Below the pieces are notes generated by a model. It had not been told where the DNA came from. It did not search any database and saw only the letters and a program-made list of their open reading frames with translations. A DNA stretch of 64,000 nucleotides, from assembly GCF_051622035.1 (NCBI RefSeq), contig NC_135356.1, forward strand, positions 12,076,079 through 12,140,078, given 5' to 3'. The stretch comes from Arctopsyche grandis. Taxonomy: Eukaryota; Arthropoda; Insecta; Trichoptera; Hydropsychidae. Positions 54,948-64,000 of this stretch are shown here, piece by piece. Numbering within the stretch: position 1 is the first letter of the stretch; each line of letters opens with the position of its first letter. Both the position numbers and the translations under genes were made by a program.

Positions 54948-56922
54948 CAGGCGGACCTCAACTTTCGCACAATTCGCTATTTCGCACATTTTTAAAAAAT
55001 CGTTTTTTTTTGGTGATAATGCAAAAATTTTTGTTTGCGTGCAATTGTTTCCCTCTCCTCCATTCCCTGTTGCACTATGAAATGCGTATGAACGAGCCCG
55101 TACTGTGAAAAGTGTTACATCCTGCACGGCATAATGATGGATGAAATGGAGAAATCTTTGTCTTATTGCATAAGTGACCAAAATCAAAAAACATCCCTCT
55201 GAGTACTTCAATAATTCAAGCTAGAGCTCTTAGTTTGCATAAGGATTGGAAGGCTAGACTAAAAGAAGATTCTAACACGGTGTTTCATGCAAGTCACGGC
55301 TGGTTTTCAATTTTTAAAACAAGATTTTCTTTACACAATATTAAATTCACTGGAGAATCAGCTGATGCGGATGAAGATGCTGCAAAAGACTTTATTTCCT
55401 CATTGTCCAAAATTATTGAAGATGGTGAATATTCCTCTAGTCAAATATTCAATGTAGATGAGACTGATTTATTTTGGAAGAAGATGCCTAATCGTACATT
55501 CTTATCAAAGGAAGAATCAGTTGCCCCTGGTCATAAACCTTCTAAAAACCGATTGCTTCTTGGTGGAAATTTAGCTGGTGATTTAAAATTGATTCCAATG
55601 TTAATTTATCAAGCAGAAAATCCTAGATCATTGAAAGGGAAAGATAAAAATTGCTTCCAGTTATTTGGAAATCAAATAAAAAAGCCTGGGTTACTGCTTT
55701 AATATTTAAAGATTGGTTCACTTCACATTTCGTACCAGCAGTAAAGCAATATTGTGAAGTTAATAATTTACCATTTAAAATATTATTAATCTTAGATAAT
55801 GCTACAGGACTCTCATACAACCCATGGACCAAACAGTGATAGCTACGTTTAAACGATATTATATGAGGTCGATAATGAATCAGGCCATCAAGACAACTGA
55901 CATGGAAGGTGGGCCCACATTAAAAGATTTCTGGAGGAATTATAACATATGGAACGCAACAAACAATATTGGAGACGCGTGGGCTGAAATAAAAGAGTCA
56001 ACAATGAAAGGTTCATGGAGAAAACTATGCCCACAAATGATGGGTGATATAAATTTTGATGAAACTCCAGAAACTATCACACTTGAAATAGTTCACTTAA
56101 TGAACGAACTTAGCCTAGATGTTAACATTGAAGATATTAATGAGATGATTGAATCTCATTCTGAACCCATGACCAATGAATTTCTAATGGACCGACAAGA
56201 GAACGAGAATGATATACATATTGAAAGTGAGGAAGAAGAACCAGAAGAAATCATTAATACCTTAACTATAAAAAATATGAACGAAGCTTTTACGCATCTC
56301 GAAAAGTTTTTGAACATTATGGAAGACTGTGATCCCAATGGAGAACAAATATCTCAAGAACGTAGGGCTATTCATAAGAGTACTGTCTGTTACAGAACAC
56401 TCTATGAAGAAAAAAAAATTGTCATATTCAACTAACTCTTGACAAGTTCATTACGAGATTATAATTTGCCGTGCCTGAATGCGATATTTTCCCACCTAAG
56501 TGAGTGTAGATTATCGGATGTTATTTTAACATATGTATCTGGCAGCCTGCGCTCACCATTATTCTCTTAATTTGAATGTGATGTATGTGTGGAATCTTAA
56601 TCTACTCTCTTCCATTTGGGCCTCGCTGTGATTTTTTTTTTACTATTTTTCTTTTGCAGAATGTAAAACTAAGAATAGGATTTGAGTATTTTATTTACGT
56701 GTTATTTTTCTTTTGTTTTTATTTTTTATTTTATCGTGTTTTTCTGCTTTTGCTTTTTTGCTTTTTATTTTGTGTATTTACTTTACTTTTTAATGTATAT
56801 AAATAATTTTTATTTAATACATACATTTTTCGCTTTTTTTTTTACATCCCTCTACTTTCGAACATTTAACTTTCGCACACATTTTCAGGAACCAATTATG
56901 TGCGAAAGTTGAGGTCCGCCTG
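54948..56922 (+). mobile_element. Tigger/pogo-type DNA transposon, copy 2
   Basis: Same inverted termini and flanking TA as 5290-7264. I see no difference between the two copies. Confidence 0.92.
55137..56435 (+). pseudogene. Tigger transposase, broken, copy 2
   Basis: Carries the same two frameshifts and the same deletion after DNATG as the copy at 5479-6777, so both derive from one already dead element. Confidence 0.9.
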
Positions 56923-57108
56923 TACATACAAACTGCTTCTTTTGGAAATACAATATAAACATTGAAATTGTTCATAATTTATACCATCTCCTACTCGTCC
57001 CCTACGAGCAGACATCGTTTATGGCCCGTGCGAATTCCTCCCTATCATGGGCAAGCCGAAACAATTTTTCGAGTCCGAGTCCCATCCATGACCTGAATTT
57101 GGGTCTCT

Positions 57109-57845
57109 TGTTATGTGGTAGGATCTTACAACCTATGTATATACTTATGTATAATACCCTTTAACCTTAAGTTTGAACATCTGTTTCTAATTTAACTACT
57201 TATGATGTAATCTCTTAAAGCTATCCCTCATTAATTATGAGACTTTCAATATCTCTATTGCTTCCATCCTGTACAATCAACTATTCTGTTCAATCCTATC
57301 TACTTAACTTTTATCTATTATAATTTATGCGAGTTTCTAACACGATTGCTATATAAGACGACACAGTTAATGACCTGTTGAAATACAAAGTATTACTTTT
57401 AATAATCTTTATTGCTATAGCTGCATTTTGTCCCACGATACGTGTAAACCCTAAAATATTATTATCTCTATTTATCTCTATGATAAATTGTGTTTCTACT
57501 CAAAATGTCTCGATACTCTCAAAGGATACATAAATCAAATATTAAAACTGTCTTACACACGGATGTTGCTCTGTATCATAATCACTTTGTTATTTACCAA
57601 AATTCTGTGATTGGTTAAAGCTTATCATTCTTTTGTGTATAAATGCTCATGTTAGATCTATTGAACCTCACTTAATAATTAAACTGCCTTACTAGTAACT
57701 TGTGGTAGGACATCGAGACTAGTAACTTGTAATACAAACTTGTATATTAGTCTTGTTTATATTTACTGCTAATTAAAGAATATAATCATTTGACAAAATC
57801 TGTGACTATAATATTCTACACCATCTCCTACTTGTCCCCGTAACA
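57109..57845. mobile_element. Probable solo LTR, copy 2
   Basis: Second copy of 7451-8187 with the same CTCT flanks. Confidence 0.5.
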
Positions 57846-58556
57846 CTCTGGACTTGACCCAGCCGGGTAGCATCGGCCTACATATGACTTAAAACCCGGA
57901 TTCTGGGTATGTATTTAAAATTTCGATGGTTAACGTAAAAATTCAAAATGAGTTTCAGTCGATACGTTGAAAATATCCAAATATGTGTTATTTATGTACA
58001 TGATTCATATATGTACATATGTATGACCTTTATTTGCTCGAGAACTTGATTTTATGACCTCTGAGCAAACTGGGAGCGATGGAAAGGTACCGAAAGCAAT
58101 ATAGCGTATGTACTGAAATTTGGCTAAATTTAGAATTTCACCCGTATACAGTGTACACATTTGCCTCTTCGAAAGCGAAGTAAGCTTTCGATTTTTATTA
58201 TTATGTAGAATTTTGCCTTAGACTACTCAGACAATCGTTTCAACATTATCATATCTGATTTCGTTAACGGTAAGTACTTTATTTTAATTATTTCTTGTAA
58301 TTCTCTTAAAAAAATCAGTTTTATTCTTGACCGAAAATAAGTATATGTAGTTTTCATTATATTTTTTGGAAAACTTCAAAATCCTATAATAATAATGATA
58401 GTAATAAAGGAACAAAATCACATATTTGCTAAATGTGCCGATAATATTGTATTCCTCAAAACGGGACATCTACCAATTTTTACGTAATAGTACATATGTG
58501 TATTCAAGAAAACGCGTATTTTTTCATAGTTTTTATTTATTAATAAAAAGAACAGG

Positions 58557-58788
58557 AATGTTGATGAAGAATGTTTTTCTGATGAACAAATTTTCTTAAG
58601 TATTACTGGGTTTGCTTTTAAATAAGAATGAAATTCTTGGCAGGATTTCTTAAAATTGATTTTAATTAACAACATCGCTTTAAGAACTACGACTTGCAAT
58701 TGCGTATTTTCGGTCGTCCACAACTTGTTCATCTGTGAAAAGACTCTTTCTACGGCTGCATTAGTTCCGGGCAGGCATAAAATGTATT
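58557..58788 (-). pseudogene. hAT dimerisation domain remnant, copy 2
   Basis: Second copy of 8899-9130, again broken by the adjoining TA array. Confidence 0.85.
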
Positions 58789-58789
58789 C

Positions 58790-58799
58790 AACAATTATA

Positions 58800-58885
<86 letters not shown>

Positions 58886-58897
58886 TATAATTGTATA
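58790..58897. repeat. Palindromic TA microsatellite, copy 2 (longer)
   Basis: Same palindrome as 9132-9225 but with an 82-bp (AT)n array (58802-58883). The following second array is interrupted by a C. Most of the coordinate shift between the two large copies comes from here. Confidence 0.95.
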
Positions 58898-60328
58898 TAT
58901 ATACATATATATATATATCAGTGGCGGACTGGCCATACATGCGAACATGCCCGATGGCATGTGGGCCCCACTATCTGTTAGAAAATATGGGCCCACAGTA
59001 AAATTAAATAACTTTTTAACTATTTATAGGATATTGCAACTTTGGGACCTAAAGTTTGGGTATTTCAACAAAACAAATCTCTTACGATATATACAAACAA
59101 CTAATACCTGCTTTAACAGCCCAAGGATCGGTTAACTTTTTTTATTAGGCTCGAAATGTAAGTTTCAACATTTGCGTTGGCCCTTTTGCCGGGCCCATTT
59201 CCAACGTTAATATTATGTATATACCAATACCTATGTAACAACTAACTACTGAAATAAAAATGGAAATAAACAAATTTTCGTGAATAATATAAACAGAATT
59301 GCTTAAAACAATTTTGATAGGACGATTCATCATCAACCAGCGATTTTAATTTACTTCATACTTTCAAAATAACATTTGATTATACTTCGATGATATAGTA
59401 AGATTTAAATACACAATTTTAAACAGTTTCCGAATATAAAATCTATTCCTAATTTAGACACATCCATGTAAATAGAAATATAGGATAGGGGCCCCCTCAA
59501 TTAACATTAATTGAAAATATTATGCATTTTTTTCAGGGACGTAATTTGGGGGGGCCATAGGGGGGCATTCGCCCCCCTAAACTAAGGAATAGTGTGAAAT
59601 TAGAAAATATTATGAATTTAATGATTAATGAGATATTATGGATCTATGAATGCTACGTTTATTTCTTATGTATGTTACTTTTGGGTAACTAATAAAATAA
59701 TCGCTGCTATGTGCTTTGAAGAGAAACAAACAAAACTTTATCTATTGTTATTACGTACATGTACATAGATAAAGTGAAAAGACAGTTGGTAAAAATTAAG
59801 TTAATTGATAGTTTTTTGATGACTCAGTTTGATGGTCGATTTATGTTGACCATGTGAAGATTTGTGGAAAAAAATTTTCCTTTTTTCGGCGGTTTTTTCT
59901 CTTTACATAATATTTTTTTATAATTACTATTTCAAAAATAAGCTTATTTTTTTCATATTTTATAACTCAATAAGGTGTATGCAAAGAATATTTTCCATTT
60001 GTATTCCGATATAAAAAAGATTTTTTGAAAAAAAATTCAATTTGACCAATCTTTGCCTGCCCCCCCCCCCAAGAAAACGCTGAAATGACGTCCCTGACGT
60101 GGTGGAAAGAAGAAAATTTTGTTATATGGGGGGGGGGGACAAATTTTTTTAACCCTGGGGGGGCCCCCTTTGACTCCTGGCATGCACTGGTTTCAACGTT
60201 TCAAGGATTTATCATTCAACGTCGCACGACGGAAGAATATGCACCGTATACAAAGAATATGCAAATAAGTATCAATACTTTTTTACACATAAATTGTACT
60301 AAATTAATTGTATATTGAATTCTATTAG

Positions 60329-60750
60329 GTGCCGGGAGTCCAAGTCTCACAACACGGAACAATATTTTTACTTTTGAAAGGACACATGTGAGTCATCTTA
60401 ATCAATTTTCTTTGTGCTCACCGTATTTAGACTAATTATACGATGACAATTTCAGACTTGAATTAACCATCGATGGAGGAGTGTATCTAGTGAATTTGGA
60501 ATACGGCATAAAAGTGGCAATTTCCGCTTGCGGAACCATGTCAGCCATGGAACATCCCAAAGGAAAAGTTTTCGAATACACATCGAAAGTAGAAATACAA
60601 GCTGCTAACAAAAGAGGCATTAGGTAAAACCAATCATGTGTGTATGGTCGTTTTAAAAAGTAATAGATATTGTTTCTAGCGTGTGCGAAACGTTTTAGAT
60701 ATGCAAAAATGTGGAAGAAAGGTGTGTCTTTGTGTGAAAGGTGTGTGTGA
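60329..60750 (+). pseudogene. Three-exon gene fragment, copy 2
   Basis: Same three exons, splice sites and terminal TGA as 10660-11081, with no difference seen. Confidence 0.55.
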
Positions 60751-61947
60751 GAAACTGCAGGTCGTTGCAATGTGCGCCATTGTAACGAAACTAAGGCCGA
60801 AGCGAGTCGAGAATATTGACTTGGCAATAAAGAATGTTATTTATTACCGAGCCGCTTTCGAGCATTCCGAAAAAATAAAACAATTTGCATCTGGATTTCT
60901 TTCAGTACAACGCAAAAATACGTACCACGTTTCAAAGTTTTGATGTTGTTTGTAATAAAACTGCCGAGTTAATTATGTACTTAGTTTTAATTAGATTTTT
61001 ATAGACAAAGAGGTTTTTTGCGTAAAGGGCTCTAAAATATAGTGCTCTCAATATTGATTGTAACTAATTGATACTGATTGCATTTACATATGTGTATGTA
61101 CATACATACATACATACAAGTCGATAAAATAACATAATCGTTTACAGCGAGTCCATTTTTATTTATTAACAACCTCTTCTTACTTTCACTAACGACTTTT
61201 TATATTAATAACAAAGTATTTTTGATTTATACTTTTTATATTCAAGAAAGCTGTGATTGCAATTGGAGAAAAATGTGCGCGATCTCGGTTGCATACGTGC
61301 GATCTAACAAAAAAAATGCATTCTGCAGGTGCATCGGACGGCATGGCTTCGTGTCAGGAAAGGGCGTTCCTATTTCATTGTTGATTCTTACGATGTTATT
61401 ATTACGACAAGTTTCCCCTATATTTCTTCAAATATGGGTTTGCCGTTTGCTGCATTTTTTTCGCATGTTAAGTACCATAAATAACCGCGCGCCGCATGCC
61501 TTCCTGTGGGATTTCGCCCAATTGTCTTAATCGTGTCGTTATACTTTGGAACAGTATTGTGCCCTTTATGAGTGACAGCCAATTTGGGAAAGAGATGGCT
61601 GGTGTAAAATGCGGTATATTTTATTTATCAGATAGTAAATTTGAGAAATTTAATTTGCCAAACAAACAATTACAAGGAAAATGTTATAACGTATAATGAA
61701 ATCTCATAACGTGTAAAGATGCAATTATTGCTTTTCTTGAGGAGGTCAATCTTTTCAAAACTAATTTTGGACGACGTACAAATTGGTATTTGGCCTGAAA
61801 ACCTGGCCAAAATTTTTTTTTTCATTTGTTGCCAGAAAATAGCTTTCTGTACTTATTACATGCGAGCTATTGCCGATTTTAAACAATTTTAAAATTGTTG
61901 ATAATTATTCGAAATTCATCAAGTTTCGCAGGAGGGCACCTTATAAC

Positions 61948-62080
61948 CAGAGGTAGGATAGCCAAGGGGCCGCTCATTGTTCCATTGTTGTAAATCCTTT
62001 GTTAAATAGGTTCGGCAAACCTTAAACAATGCATTTACAACATTTGAACAATACGCGGCACGCTCTGGGTCCGGGCTTTA
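61948..62080. mobile_element. hAT-type MITE, copy 2 of 12279-12411
   Basis: Same insertion with the same CTTATAAC flanks, carried along in the large duplication. Confidence 0.85.
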
Positions 62081-62399
62081 CTTATAACAGTTACATACTA
62101 GTTTTTTTCTTCTAAATCTTTGAATTTTTAAATGATAAGCCTTGCGGTGCTGCCTTTTATAGCTTTTGTAGATGCTTTCGGAACATAGACATGACTGAAT
62201 CCCTAGAAACTGGAATATAAAGAAAGAATGAAAATAAATAAGAAATTGGATTTCCAAAAGTATGTACGCTTACTTATTATTGATTATTTTTTAACGTGCA
62301 AATTCGGGCAAACTGTTTTACTTGAATAAAAGTAGAGATCCTAAAGTTTCATATCACATAACTTTGATTCGGACCAAGGATTAGAAGATAAAACTGAAC

Positions 62400-64000
62400 G
62401 AGCTCAAATCAATACAAGTCACATTTACACTGCGACGAAATTATATCAACCTTCAGACTTTTATCAACGGGGTGCAATTTCCACAAGCTTTCTCAGCCAA
62501 ATATTTAGGACTGCATCTTAACTCAACGCTTACATGGAGGCATCATATTCGGGTGTGACCAACCCATGACTTTATCTATGTATTTGAGGAATATAAGAAA
62601 GTCACAAAACAAAATTCTATATTGAACGGTACAGATACATTCACACATACCGGCAGCATTATGAAATACTAATAGCTAAGATACCATTTTCTATACAAAT
62701 TGAGCGCAAATGTATGGAAATTTGCACAAGACAAAAGTTCTACTTCCGGTTGTCGGATTTTGTTCAATTTTTTGTTATAACTTAAAATCACTATCAGTAT
62801 TATACACATTAAATTTCGAGAAAATAAAAATAATTTAAAAAGTCAAAATAAAATAATGAAATATTGTTTAAAAAAAATACTACTTCCGGTTTATGAATTC
62901 TGACCAAAACGTTAGAAACTCTAAGTTAGTACATAAAGAATACAAATATAAATTTTCAGCTTAATACGTCCAGGGGTGTGGACAGGATCCAGGCGACAAC
63001 ATTTTTAACCTTTCTAAGAGGAGAAAATCCCACTTCTGGTTTTCATCACATTGATAGAAGAGTTATACTTGAATTTTTTCATGAAGATCACACATGTATA
63101 AAGAGTCGAAAAAAATAGTGGAAGAAGAATCGAACAAGAGTAAACTGCCACTTCCGGTTGAGGGATGTTTACCGAATTTTATTCATAACTTGCTATTACG
63201 CTTAAACTTCTAGATATGAAATTTCAGTTCAATAAACCAAAAGGTTTCTGAGAAAAACATAAAAAACCTTGATTCTTTAGAGTAAAAGTACTACTTCCGG
63301 TTCAGATAAAAATATTTTAAAATTATAAGGTTATAAAGATTATTATTTCTATTACAAGTAAAAAAAAATTAATCTGATTAAGTTAGCGGTTTGGGAGATA
63401 ATTGAATTTAAAAACTTGAAAAAAAGAGGACACCTATAAGGGGAGGTACCATTTCCGGTCAACTTAAAAATTTGAAAAAAATTTTCGTCGTGTCGATAAG
63501 AATTTCAGTAACCGATACTAAGTTTCGGTTCGATAGGAGTTTTTGAACGGTGTTCAAAAAATCCCCAAAATACACAAACACACAGACCCACACACATTTT
63601 TTATAAATCTTGAAAACGTGATCAGTAATCGATTTTGAGTTCGAATCAGTCAAAATCTCGAGTTCGAATTTTCGCATGATCACAAAACTTCATCTATTGT
63701 TACTATGTACGTATGTACATACATAGATAAAGTAAAAATAGAACATATTCGAATCAAACAAAGAGAGATGTACTGACTAATAGGAGAACACTCCAAATTA
63801 GACCTGCACTGCAAAATATGAATATACCAGGCAATTGTGAAGCCAATATGTGCAAAGATGTCAAAACCAGTGTCTGAGGATCATCACCGATGCATATCGC
63901 TTTGTCACAAACGAAGAGATCCACAAGGGCCTTCAAATTTAAACCGTAGGACAAGTTATCCGAGACGTTTTCAAAACCTGGTCACCCTACCATACATGGC
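62400..64000 (+). pseudogene. Jockey RT fragment, copy 2
   Basis: Second copy of 12731-14331, cut off by the window end. Confidence 0.85.
62552..63743. mobile_element. 1.19-kb element, copy 2
   Basis: Same insertion as 12883-14074. It has a small cluster of differences near 63602-63614 relative to 13933-13945. Confidence 0.8.

Larger units (their letters stand above)
49659..64000. repeat. 14.3-kb direct duplication, copy 2
   Basis: This copy corresponds to 1-14331 and continues past the window end. The 150 bases left of 49659 complete the MADF/BESS-like remnant that is cut by the window edge in copy 1, so the true left boundary of the repeat is probably further left than 49659. The hAT MITEs at 14362 and 14659 lie just beyond the stretch that can be compared. 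Confidence 0.97.

Overview
The window is AT-rich animal DNA, almost certainly from an insect. The clearest host-type gene is a zinc-finger protein with an N-terminal ZAD (zf-AD) domain, a family expanded in insects. The rest is dominated by transposons common in arthropod genomes: Jockey-like LINEs, Tc1, Tigger/pogo, hAT, piggyBac-like and Kolobok-like elements, Gypsy-like LTRs and Harbinger. Short introns, long AT microsatellites and ATAC/GTAT repeats fit an insect too. I cannot name the species.

Layout. (1) 1-14331 and 49659-64000 are a near-identical direct duplication, offset 49,658 bp at the left and 49,669 bp at the right. Both copies run off the window. They differ in microsatellite and homopolymer lengths and only a handful of bases. 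Each copy holds Harbinger and MADF/BESS-like remnants, a truncated ZAD gene, GC-rich repeats, a LINE 3' tail, an inverted-repeat element, a complete Tigger element, a probable solo LTR, a hAT remnant beside a palindromic TA repeat, three spliced exons of an unidentified gene, a hAT MITE, and a Jockey fragment split by a 1.19-kb element. (2) 14332-18300 is mostly unique, with two hAT MITEs, a GC-rich leader-like stretch, a MADF-like fragment and candidate exons of an unidentified membrane protein on the minus strand. (3) 18300-42100 is a mosaic of repeats: five Tc1 fragments, four TTAA-flanked MITEs, a 2.1-kb Kolobok-like transposon with a Mutator-type transposase remnant, a 4.3-kb segment present twice and partly a third time with LTR/protease pieces, a scrambled integrase-gag fragment and a 2.4-kb Jockey-like LINE. 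(4) 42100-49658 holds LINE fragments, a hAT element sitting inside a LINE ORF, the ZAD-C2H2 gene (44993-46515) and a solo LTR whose empty site is preserved in the truncated ZAD copies.

Nothing here looks like a multi-gene operating system. What the window offers is an unusually readable record of nested transposition: for several insertions both the target-site duplication and the empty site can be read in the same window. Most coding sequence is broken. The ZAD-C2H2 gene is the best candidate for a working host gene, and even it has a one-base homopolymer frameshift.
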